Assembly (NCBI GenBank): GCA_003482555.1
Contig: DMYQ01000102.1
Coordinates: forward strand, 1-7,828
DNA length: 7,828 bases
Direction: 5' to 3'
Source: Janthinobacterium sp.
GTDB lineage: Bacteria > Pseudomonadota > Gammaproteobacteria > Burkholderiales > Burkholderiaceae_D
Every line of letters starts with the position of its first letter. Position 1 is the first letter of the stretch. The notes beneath the pieces are model-generated. The model worked only from the letters and a program-made list of their open reading frames with translations. It made no database searches and was not told where the DNA came from. Of the stretch, positions 1 to 5,875 are shown piece by piece. The translations under genes were made by a program, and so were the position numbers.

Positions 1-450
1 CTGGTGCAATGGATTGCCGGCCGCGCCCGTCTGCCGGCGACCAGCCCCCTGTTCCAGGCCCGCCATCTGACTATCCGCCACATCGTCAGCCTGGGCGGCT
101 TGGCCGACCTGCGCCACGAAAAAGCCTTGATCAAGTCCAGTTGCGACTGCGACGTGGCCAGCCTGACGGGCGCCCCGAGCGCGGCGCGGCCGGACGTCTA
201 CGCCGACACCAGCGGCGCCGAACTGATGCCGAACGGCAGCGTGACGGTCTTGATCACGGGCGAATTCGACACCGTGTCGCCGCCGCGCGCCGCCCACGAT
301 TACGCGGCCCGCGCCCGCGCCGCCGGCGACAGCGCCGAGGTGCTGATACTGCCAGGCGCCAGCCACTATGACGAAGTGGCCGCCAGTTCGCCGGCATGGC
401 GCCTGATTCTACCCGTCATACGCAAGGCGCTGGGCCTGGGGCCGCACTGA
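1..450 (+). CDS. Alpha/beta-hydrolase family protein, C-terminal part (5' end outside window)
   Basis: The reading frame is open from base 1 to the TGA at 448-450, so this is the last roughly 149 codons of a gene that starts upstream. The GTG at 4-6 has no ribosome binding site in view and is not taken as a start. The fragment resembles the C-terminal half of alpha/beta-hydrolases of the kynurenine-formamidase-like/esterase type. It has a YADTSGAELMP stretch (family form: SPAALLP), then ITGEFDTVSPP, where the Asp at 268-270 fits the catalytic acid. A PGASHYDE motif follows, where the His at 364-366 fits the catalytic base. The nucleophilic Ser would lie upstream and cannot be seen. A hydrolytic role on a small ester, amide or peptide is inferred from the family; the substrate is unknown. 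A Cys-Asp-Cys motif near 142-150 is not something I recognise from the family. The gene converges on the AHSA1-like gene. Confidence 0.72.
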   Translation: MVQWIAGRARLPATSPLFQARHLTIRHIVSLGGLADLRHEKALIKSSCDCDVASLTGAPSAARPDVYADTSGAELMPNGSVTVLITGEFDTVSPPRAAHDYAARARAAGDSAEVLILPGASHYDEVAASSPAWRLILPVIRKALGLGPH

Positions 451-473
451 GGCGCCGGCGGTCCCGCCCTCAG
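447..473. terminator. Possible hairpin between convergent genes
   Basis: CTGAGG (447-452) pairs exactly with CCTCAG (468-473). Inside it a short GC stem (GCG 458-460 with CGC 465-467) can form across an asymmetric bulge. The structure spans the two convergent stop codons. It has no T-run on either side, so it is not a canonical intrinsic terminator, and in DNA this GC-rich a short stem can arise by chance. Confidence 0.25.
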
Positions 474-985
474 GCGCGCGCCAGGTAGGCGGCCAGTTGC
501 TCGAAGGTGCAGCCGAAACCCTGCACCATGCTGGCATGGCCTTCGCGGAAGGTGTTCGTTTCCAGTTCGTTCGCGTCATGGGGCGTGGAACGCAAGGTCA
601 GCATGGTCTTGCCGTCCGTTTCGACCAGGGTCATCGTGTTCAGCGTTTCCAGCGGCCATGTCGCACTCATCGGATGGCGCACGGGATTGCCCTGCCGGTC
701 GGCAAAGCACAACAGCGAGACGATGCGTTCCGGCGGCGCGATCTCGCGGTAAGTGGACTTGCCCCACATTTCAAGGCCGTGCGGCGAACGCATTCCGTAG
801 TGAAAAATACCACCCGGACGCACGTCCAGTTCCAGTACGTCCAGGGTGAATCCGCCCGGCCCCCACCACTGCGCCAGCCGCTCCGCTTCCGTCCAAGCCC
901 GATAAACGAGCTCGCGCGGCGCTTCGAATGCGTGGCTGATGACGAATTCGGCCGAGTCGCCGGCCTTGCCACTTGTCTCATTCAT
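470..985 (-). CDS. SRPBCC / AHSA1-family (Activator of Hsp90 ATPase 1-like) protein
   Basis: A 171-residue protein, within the usual length of bacterial single-domain AHSA1-like SRPBCC proteins. The N-terminal block at residues 19-47 (AFEAPRELVYRAWTE, then WWGPGGFT) is the family hallmark. It is followed by DVRPGGIFHYGMRSP (54-68) and a YREIAPPERIV strand-turn (79-89). The C-terminal helix at 149-170 carries the MVQGFGCTFEQLAAYLA pattern. The fold is a helix-grip with a hydrophobic cavity; bacterial members are mostly uncharacterised, and a small-ligand-binding or stress role is family-level inference only. It has no signal peptide or membrane segment, so it is probably cytosolic. The start is ATG at 983-985 with GGGAG (forward 993-997) 7 bases upstream. 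The gene is transcribed away from the marR-efflux operon, and the shared 128-base gap contains the MarR-type operator, so co-regulation is possible. Confidence 0.85.
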   Translation of the reverse strand: MNETSGKAGDSAEFVISHAFEAPRELVYRAWTEAERLAQWWGPGGFTLDVLELDVRPGGIFHYGMRSPHGLEMWGKSTYREIAPPERIVSLLCFADRQGNPVRHPMSATWPLETLNTMTLVETDGKTMLTLRSTPHDANELETNTFREGHASMVQGFGCTFEQLAAYLARA

Positions 986-1029
986 ATTCAGTCTCCCGAG
1001 TTAAAAAAGTCGTACCTCATCGAGCGCCA

Positions 1030-1035
1030 AGTATA
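1030..1035 (-). promoter_or_regulatory. Candidate -10 box for the AHSA1-like gene
   Basis: On the minus strand these bases read TATACT, one mismatch from TATAAT, about 45 bases upstream of the ATG. No good -35 hexamer lies 16-19 bases upstream (the minus strand there reads around AAGGTGG), so the call rests on the -10 alone. Confidence 0.3.
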
Positions 1036-1049
1036 AGGCCCATCCCGAC

Positions 1050-1079
1050 TTGCCACCTTGATTTGCGGCGTGCTACACT
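1050..1079 (+). promoter_or_regulatory. Candidate sigma-70 promoter for the marR-efflux operon
   Basis: TTGCCA (1050-1055) is separated by 18 bases from TACACT (1074-1079). A TG at 1071-1072 sits one base before the -10, giving an extended -10. Transcription would start near 1086, giving a leader of about 28 bases before the marR ATG. The last -10 base and the start site fall inside the palindrome at 1079-1102, which is the usual arrangement for repression by occlusion. Confidence 0.5.
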
Positions 1080-1102
1080 AATAGTTAGATGGCTAACCAT
1101 TA
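1079..1102. promoter_or_regulatory. MarR-type operator palindrome
   Basis: Half-sites TAATAGTTAG (1079-1088) and CTAACCATTA (1093-1102) are inverted copies matching at 9 of 10 positions (mismatch pair 1083/1098), with a 4-base centre, ATGG. The AT-rich palindrome stands out from its GC-rich surroundings. Its size and symmetry suit a dimeric winged-helix regulator of the MarR family. It ends 11 bases before the marR ATG and overlaps the end of the candidate -10 and the predicted start site. The most likely ligand is the repressor encoded immediately downstream (inference). Confidence 0.7.
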
Positions 1103-1113
1103 GGATACTCACC

Positions 1114-1548
1114 ATGCTCACGATCGAAGAACGCTTTTCGGCGGCCCTGCACAAGACCGCGCGCGCCTGGCGCCAGGCGCTGGACCGACGTCTGAAGGAT
1201 TTGGGCGTGGGCCAGGCCGGCTGGATGGCCATTGCCACCATCGCCAAGTCGGAGCGGTCGCCCTCGCAGACGGAACTGGCGCACCAGCTCGGCGTGGAAG
1301 ACCCGACCATGGTGTCGATGATAGACCGCCTGGTGAAAGCCGGGTTCGTGCTGCGCCAGCCGTCGGAAACGGATCGCCGCGTCAAGCTGGTGGTGCTGAC
1401 CGCAGCCGGCCAGGACATCAATGCGAAGGTCAAGGCCGCCGCCGACGCCTTTCGCCTGGAGCTGTTGCGCGACGTCGACGCCGAGCGCCTGCGCCTGGCC
1501 ACCGAGTTGCTGGAAAGCCTGCTGCTGGACACGGAACGCGCGCTGTGA
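1114..1548 (+). CDS. MarR-family winged-helix transcriptional repressor (EmrR/MprA-like role)
   Basis: A 144-residue protein, the normal MarR length. The winged helix-turn-helix covers about residues 36-96. The recognition region is SQTELAHQLGVEDPTMVSMI (51-70), followed by DRLVKAGFV. The wing carries the signature Asp-Arg-Arg (D87 R88 R89) and ends in KLVVLTAAG (91-99). The N-terminal (2-30) and C-terminal (100-142) helices would form the dimer interface. The start is ATG 1114, with AGGA at 1102-1105 8 bases upstream. The frame is open further back to 973, but that extension would translate the promoter and operator and would exceed family length. MarR proteins bind palindromic operators as dimers and let go on binding phenolic or lipophilic compounds. 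The gene is first in the efflux operon and directly behind a palindrome, so it probably represses itself and the pump. Its stop overlaps the exporter start by 4 bases. Confidence 0.93.
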   Translation: MLTIEERFSAALHKTARAWRQALDRRLKDLGVGQAGWMAIATIAKSERSPSQTELAHQLGVEDPTMVSMIDRLVKAGFVLRQPSETDRRVKLVVLTAAGQDINAKVKAAADAFRLELLRDVDAERLRLATELLESLLLDTERAL

Positions 1549-3098
1549 GCAGGGCTGACGCCGTCAGCCCGGAACCGGCGCTGAACCGGCGCATGATCAC
1601 CGTCTCGATCATGCTCGCCACCATCATCCAGGCCCTCGACGGCACCATCGCCAACGTCGCCTTGCCGCACATGCAGGGCAGCCTGTCGGCCTCGCAAGAC
1701 CAGATCACCTGGGTGCTCACTTCCTTCATCGTCGCCGCCGCCATCGCCACCCCGCTGACCGGCTGGCTGTGCGACCGCTTCGGCCAAAAGCGCACCTTCC
1801 TGGTCTCCGTGGCCGGCTTCGTGATGGCCTCGGTGCTCTGCGGCCTGGCCGGCTCGCTGGCGCAAATCGTCGCCGCGCGCCTGTTGCAGGGCGTCTTCGG
1901 CGCGGCCCTGGTGCCGCTCTCGCAGGCCGTGCTGCTCGATATCAACCCGCGCGAAAAACACGGCTCCGCCATGGCCATCTGGGGCATGGGCGTGATGGTC
2001 GGCCCCATCCTCGGCCCTACCCTGGGCGGCTGGCTGACCGACAGTTACAGCTGGCGCTGGGTCTTCTTCATCAACGTGCCGATCGGCTCGCTCGCCTTTT
2101 ACGGCATCTGGAAATACATTCGCAAGGATGCGCCCGTGCGCCGCATGCGCTTCGATATGTTCGGTTTCGCCACCCTCAGCCTGGCGATAGGCGCGCTGCA
2201 AATGCTGCTCGACCGCGGCGAGCAAAACGACTGGTTCGGCTCCGGCGAAACCTGGATCGAAGCGATCGTGCTGGCGCTGAGCCTGTGCTATTTCATCGCC
2301 CACACGGCGCTGCGCCCGGCCGGGCAATCGTTTTTCGATTACCGCTTGCTGAAAAACTCCAATTACGTCACCGGATTGCTGTTCATCTTCATCGTCGGCC
2401 TGGTGTTGTTCGCCACCCGCGCCCTGACCCCGTCCATGCTGCAGGGGCTGATGGGTTATCCGGCCGCGATCGCCGGCCTGGTGACGGCGCCGGGCGGCCT
2501 CGGCACGATGATGGGCATGCTGCTGGTGGGCCGCTTGACGGGCCGCATCGATACCCGCGTGCTGCTCGGGGTGGGCTTTGCCATCACCGCGTTTTCGCTG
2601 TGGCAAATGTGCCAATTCACCCTGACCCTGGTGCCGGCCGACGTGATCTGGTCCGGCGCCATCCAGGGCGTCGGCCTGGGACTGGTGTTCGTGCCCCTGA
2701 GCGCGGCCACTTTCGCCACCCTGTCGCCGGCCATGCGCGCCGAAGGCACGGCGATCTATAGCCTGGTCCGCAACATCGGCAGCAGCATCGGCATTGCCCT
2801 GGTGCAGACCCTGCTGGTGCGCAACACCCAAATCATGCACGCTTCCCTGGCCGAAAAAATCACCATCGCCAACCCGGTCCTGGCCGAGGCCGGTATTTCT
2901 TCCATGTTCAGCCCGGCCACCAGCGCCGGCCTGGCCGCGCTCAACATCGAAGTCACGCGCCAGGCCGCGATGATCGCCTACCTGGACGACTTTTGGATGA
3001 TGTTGCTGCTGACCCTGCTGGTTCTACCGCTGCTGATCCTGATCAAACCGCCGAAAGCGGGGGCGCCGGTCGCCATCGACCACGCCGCCATGGAATGA
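1545..3098 (+). CDS. emrB: DHA2-family (EmrB/QacA-type) MFS drug:proton antiporter
   Basis: A 517-residue inner-membrane protein, the usual size for 14-TM DHA2 transporters. The DHA2 motif LDGTIANVALP lies at 31-41 in TM1. MFS motif A, GWLCDRFGQKR, lies at 73-83 in the TM2-TM3 loop, and the antiporter motif C, GPILGPTLGG, at 153-162 in TM5. Hydrophobic segments continue to about residue 500. Known EmrB homologues export hydrophobic drugs and uncouplers in exchange for protons, working with an EmrA adaptor and an outer-membrane channel; both partners are encoded just downstream. The start is a GTG overlapping the marR stop (GTGA), with GGAA at 1533-1536 8 bases upstream; this suggests translational coupling. 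An ATG at 1593 would remove the 16-residue cytosolic leader and is a weaker alternative. The gene symbol reflects family and context, not tested orthology; the substrate is unknown. Confidence 0.92.
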   Translation: MSRADAVSPEPALNRRMITVSIMLATIIQALDGTIANVALPHMQGSLSASQDQITWVLTSFIVAAAIATPLTGWLCDRFGQKRTFLVSVAGFVMASVLCGLAGSLAQIVAARLLQGVFGAALVPLSQAVLLDINPREKHGSAMAIWGMGVMVGPILGPTLGGWLTDSYSWRWVFFINVPIGSLAFYGIWKYIRKDAPVRRMRFDMFGFATLSLAIGALQMLLDRGEQNDWFGSGETWIEAIVLALSLCYFIAHTALRPAGQSFFDYRLLKNSNYVTGLLFIFIVGLVLFATRALTPSMLQGLMGYPAAIAGLVTAPGGLGTMMGMLLVGRLTGRIDTRVLLGVGFAITAFSLWQMCQFTLTLVPADVIWSGAIQGVGLGLVFVPLSAATFATLSPAMRAEGTAIYSLVRNIGSSIGIALVQTLLVRNTQIMHASLAEKITIANPVLAEAGISSMFSPATSAGLAALNIEVTRQAAMIAYLDDFWMMLLLTLLVLPLLILIKPPKAGAPVAIDHAAME

Positions 3099-3153
3099 CC
3101 ATGCACCCACCAATACGATCCACACGAATGTCCACACGAACAAGACGCGAGAC

Positions 3154-3158
3154 GGAGG
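3154..3158 (+). promoter_or_regulatory. Shine-Dalgarno GGAGG that sets the outer-membrane lipoprotein start
   Basis: GGAGG lies 5 bases before the GTG at 3164 and is the strongest ribosome binding site in the operon. It favours GTG 3164 over the in-frame ATGs at 3095, 3101 and 3128. The choice is supported by the signal peptide, which begins properly only from 3164. Confidence 0.7.
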
Positions 3159-3163
3159 CCCCA

Positions 3164-4606
3164 GTGCGCAATCCCCAATTACCCCGATGGCTGGCGCTGG
3201 GCGCCCTGTGCGCCGCTCTGGCCGGTTGCGCCAGCGTGCCGCCCGAGACCGACTCTTTGCCGCGGCAAGACTTGGCACGGGCACAACTGGCGGCCGGCAT
3301 CCACCTGGCGGCCGAGGGCTGGCCGGCGGCCCGCTGGTGGCGCCAGTACGGCGACGTCCAGCTGGACGCGCTGATGGAGCGCGCCCTGACCGCCGGCCCA
3401 TCGCTGGCGACTGCGGCGGCGCGCATAGGGGCGGCGCGGTCGGCATTGGCCGTCGACCGCGCCGCGGGCGACTCCGGCCTCAATCTCGACGCGCAGGCGA
3501 ACCGCCAGCGCTATTCCGGCAATGGCTTGTTTCCCGAACCGATAGGCGGCAGTTACTACAGCGAAGAGACGGTCAAGCTGGATGCCCACTACGATCTCGA
3601 CTGGTGGGGCAAGCGGCGCGCCCAGATCGCCGCCAGCCTGGGCGAAGTCAATGCCCGCCGCGCCGACTACGCGATGGCCGAGCAAGCCTTGACGGCCGAA
3701 GTTGCGCTGCGCTACTTCGCCCTGCAAGGCAACTGGGCACGGCTGGCGAACCTGCGCCAATTGACGCAATTGCAAGATGCCCTGGTAGCCGACAAGGTCA
3801 AGCGCATCGCCCACGGCCTGGCGACGATCGACGCACAGCGCCAGGCCGAAGGTGATGCCAGCGCCCTGCGCCAGCAAGCGGCGCTGCTGGAAACCCAGGC
3901 TGGGCGCGAGCGCGAAGCCTTGCGCGCGCTGCTGGGCGCCAACGGGGGCGCTCTTGTCGACTTGCGGGCGCGCGCCGGCACCGCCGTGGCGCACGCGCTG
4001 CCGACCAGGCTGGGCATGGAATTGCTGGCGCGCCGGCCCGATCTGCAAGCGGCGCGCTGGCGCATCGAAGCCTCGCTGAACCGCATCGAGGCGGCCCGGG
4101 CCGCCTTCTATCCAGACATCGACTTGAGCGCCTCCTTCGGGCTCGACGCCGTCAAGCTGGGCAAGCTGCTGGAAAGCGGCAGCCGCACCCTGTTCATCGG
4201 GCCGGCCTTGTCGTTGCCACTGTTCGACAGCGGGCGCCTGGAAGCGCGCCTGGGCCAGGCCCGCCAGGAACGCAACGAGGCGATCGCCGACTACAACCAG
4301 AGCGTCTTCACCGTGGTGCGCGAAGTGGCGCAGGCCGGAGTGGAATTGCAAGGCATCGAAGGGCAGATCGTCCAGCAAAGCACGGCGCAACAGGCCAGCG
4401 CCGCCCTGCTGGGTAGCGCGCAAGCCCGCTTCAAGCAAGGCTTGGCCGACCGCAGCACCACCTTGAGCGCTGAAATCGCCGTGCTCAAGCAGCGCGACGG
4501 CGCTCTGCAATTGCAAAGCGCCCAGTTCGGCGCCGAAGTGACGTTGATACGGGCGCTGGGCGGCGGCTACCAGGCCGACGCCAACCTGGCCCAGTCCACC
4601 AAATAA
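3164..4606 (+). CDS. RND/EmrAB-type outer-membrane efflux lipoprotein (NodT/OprM family, OEP domains)
   Basis: From GTG 3164 the protein has 480 residues, typical of the family. It begins with a lipoprotein signal peptide: basic R2 and R8, hydrophobic core 9-19, lipobox LAGC with the acylated Cys at 22. Two OEP repeats follow. The first (about 65-265) contains the NodT signature YDLDWWGKRR (143-152). The second (about 280-470) contains LLARRPDLQAARWRIEAS (287-304), AARAAFYPDIDLSASFG (310-326) and GPALSLPLFDSGR (346-358). Family members form trimeric beta-barrels with a long periplasmic alpha-helical tunnel, giving the exit duct of tripartite pumps. The gene lies between the transporter and adaptor genes, 65 bases after the former and 15 before the latter, so it is probably the dedicated channel of this pump. 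ATG 3095 overlaps the preceding stop (ATGA) but would put about 23 extra basic residues before the signal peptide. Confidence 0.9.
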   Translation: MRNPQLPRWLALGALCAALAGCASVPPETDSLPRQDLARAQLAAGIHLAAEGWPAARWWRQYGDVQLDALMERALTAGPSLATAAARIGAARSALAVDRAAGDSGLNLDAQANRQRYSGNGLFPEPIGGSYYSEETVKLDAHYDLDWWGKRRAQIAASLGEVNARRADYAMAEQALTAEVALRYFALQGNWARLANLRQLTQLQDALVADKVKRIAHGLATIDAQRQAEGDASALRQQAALLETQAGREREALRALLGANGGALVDLRARAGTAVAHALPTRLGMELLARRPDLQAARWRIEASLNRIEAARAAFYPDIDLSASFGLDAVKLGKLLESGSRTLFIGPALSLPLFDSGRLEARLGQARQERNEAIADYNQSVFTVVREVAQAGVELQGIEGQIVQQSTAQQASAALLGSAQARFKQGLADRSTTLSAEIAVLKQRDGALQLQSAQFGAEVTLIRALGGGYQADANLAQSTK

Positions 4607-4621
4607 TACGGAACACACACC

Positions 4622-5770
4622 ATGACAAGCGCAGCAAATCCAAATGCAAAAAAACGCCAGACCGTGCTCATCGCGATCACCGTCCTCTTCATCGTCGGCG
4701 GCCTGGGCTGGGGCGCCTACTATCAACTGGTGCTGTCGAAGCGGCAGCAAACCGACAATGCCTATGTGGGCGGCAACCTGGTGATGCTGTCGTCCCAGGT
4801 CAGCGGCAACGTGCAGGAAATCCGCGCCGACGAGACCCAGTTGGTCAAGGCTGGCGCCCTGCTCATCAAGCTCGACCCGACCGACGCCGCCCTGGCGCTG
4901 AACCAGGCCGAGGCGCGCCTGGGCGGAGTCGTGCGGCAAGAGCGGGAACGCTATGCCAGCGTGGCCCAGTACGATGCCACGGTGGAGCAGCGCAAGCTGA
5001 GCTTGAAAAGCGCGCAAGACGACCTGGCGCGGCGGGCGCCGCTGGCAGCCGACCACACCCTGTCGGGCGAAGACATCGCCCACGCCAGGCAAGCCGTGGC
5101 CGACGCCGGCGCCGCCCTGGGCGTCGCCCTCAAGCAAGCCGACGCGACCCGCTCCGGCGTCGCCGGGGTCGGCGTCGCCAGCCATCCGAGCGTGCTGGCC
5201 GCCAAGGCCGACGTGGTGCAAGCCTGGCTGGCCCTGCGCCGCAACGCCGTGCTGGCGCCGGTCAGCGGTTACGTCGCCAAGCGCAGCGTGCAACTCGGCG
5301 CCCACGTCACGCCTGGCACGGCCCTGATGTCCATCGTGCCGCTGGATCAATTGTGGATCGACGCCAACTTCAAGGAATCCGAGCTCACCAACATCCGCGT
5401 CGGCCAAAGCGCCCGCGTGGAAGCCGACATCTACGGCGACAAGGTGATCTACCACGGCACCGTGCAGGGCATGTCGGCCGGCACTGGCAGCGCCTTCTCG
5501 CTGCTGCCGGCGCAAAACGCGACCGGCAACTGGATCAAGGTGGTGCAACGGGTGCCGGTGCGCATCGCCCTCGACCCGCAAGAGCTGGCCCGGCATCCGC
5601 TGCGCATCGGCCTGTCGACCACGGTCACGATCGACATCAGCCAAGGCGGCGCCACCCTGGGCGGCGCCGCCCCCGCCGTGGCCGTCTACTCGACGGCGGC
5701 CCTGACCCAGCCGGTGGCGCAAGCGGAAAGCATGGCCGACGCCATCATCGCCAAAAACCTGGCGAATTAA
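4622..5770 (+). CDS. emrA: EmrA/HlyD-family periplasmic adaptor (membrane fusion protein)
   Basis: A 382-residue protein, close to EmrA length (about 390). A short cytosolic basic head (KKR, 10-12) is followed by one membrane anchor (about 14-35). The EmrA signature TDNAYVGGNLVMLSSQVSG (44-62) opens the first lipoyl half. An alpha-helical hairpin spans about 88-205. The second lipoyl half is LAPVSGYVAKRSVQLGAHV (211-229), leading into SIVPLDQLWIDANFKESEL (237-255), which is highly characteristic of EmrA. The later block GTGSAFSLLPAQNATGNWIK (287-306) and RVPVRIAL (310-317) are also family-typical. The protein should bridge the DHA2 transporter to the outer-membrane channel. The start is ATG 4622 with CGGAA 8 bases upstream; it follows the lipoprotein stop by 15 bases. 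This is the last gene of the operon. The C-terminal Ala-rich tail (345-382) is less conserved. Confidence 0.93.
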   Translation: MTSAANPNAKKRQTVLIAITVLFIVGGLGWGAYYQLVLSKRQQTDNAYVGGNLVMLSSQVSGNVQEIRADETQLVKAGALLIKLDPTDAALALNQAEARLGGVVRQERERYASVAQYDATVEQRKLSLKSAQDDLARRAPLAADHTLSGEDIAHARQAVADAGAALGVALKQADATRSGVAGVGVASHPSVLAAKADVVQAWLALRRNAVLAPVSGYVAKRSVQLGAHVTPGTALMSIVPLDQLWIDANFKESELTNIRVGQSARVEADIYGDKVIYHGTVQGMSAGTGSAFSLLPAQNATGNWIKVVQRVPVRIALDPQELARHPLRIGLSTTVTIDISQGGATLGGAAPAVAVYSTAALTQPVAQAESMADAIIAKNLAN

Positions 5771-5776
5771 GCCCTC

Positions 5777-5803
5777 ACCGCTGGGGTCATACCGATGGGG
5801 TCA
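5777..5803 (+). repeat. Near-perfect 13-base tandem repeat (period 14) flanking the inverted repeat
   Basis: ACCGCTGGGGTCA (5777-5789) and ACCGATGGGGTCA (5791-5803) match at 12 of 13 positions and are separated by one base. The second copy runs into the left arm of the large inverted repeat, sharing its TGGGGTCA end. With the inverted copy at 5850-5857, the 8-mer TGGGGTCA occurs three times within 76 bases. This could be a remnant of a further repeat unit or a local duplication at the element's border. Confidence 0.75.
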
Positions 5804-5857
5804 GGTCTCGCATTGTCGGTTTTTGACAGAAAACCGACAATGCGAGACCTGACCCCA
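5796..5857. repeat. Perfect 28-bp inverted repeat, 6-base loop (REP/REPIN-like element; possible bidirectional terminator)
   Basis: The left arm 5796-5823 (begins TGGGGTCAGGTC, ends GTCGGTTTT) is the exact reverse complement of the right arm 5830-5857; the loop 5824-5829 is TGACAG. The element fills the gap between the convergent emrA and fusA genes, 25 bases after one stop and 18 before the other. There is no T-run after either arm, the T and A tracts being at the loop side, so it is not a textbook intrinsic terminator. A stem this long could still end or stabilise both transcripts. Extragenic placement, perfect arms and TGGGGTCAG ends suggest a repetitive extragenic palindrome of the kind mobilised by REP-associated (Y1/IS200-like) transposases. 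I recall similar GGGGTCAG ends in proteobacterial repeats, but the copy number cannot be checked here. No transposase gene is in the window. Confidence 0.8.
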
Positions 5858-5875
5858 ATGTTGCACAAAGGTGGG

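Noticed and set aside
497..1036. Plus-strand frame of 179 codons over the AHSA1-like gene
   Set aside because: The minus-strand AHSA1 protein has family motifs and a good ribosome binding site; the plus-strand product has neither.
973..1113. 47-codon N-terminal extension of MarR from an upstream start
   Set aside because: It would translate through the promoter and operator, has no matching family sequence, and ATG 1114 has a ribosome binding site and gives normal family length.
1017..2840. Minus-strand open frame of 607 codons across marR and emrB
   Set aside because: Same GC-rich antisense artefact: low-complexity His/Gln/Gly/Asp composition, no recognisable motif, and the opposite strand holds clear MarR and DHA2 genes.
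3179..5722. Minus-strand open frame of 847 codons across the channel and adaptor genes
   Set aside because: It is antisense to two well-supported genes and rich in Gln, His, Arg and Gly with no domain pattern. Long antisense frames are expected where GC-rich codon use excludes stop codons on the opposite strand.
5796..5857. The inverted repeat as a CRISPR repeat or standard intrinsic terminator
   Set aside because: There is no regular repeat-spacer series, so it is not CRISPR. The T-tract is at the loop side and not after the stem, so it is not a canonical intrinsic terminator, although a termination effect remains possible.
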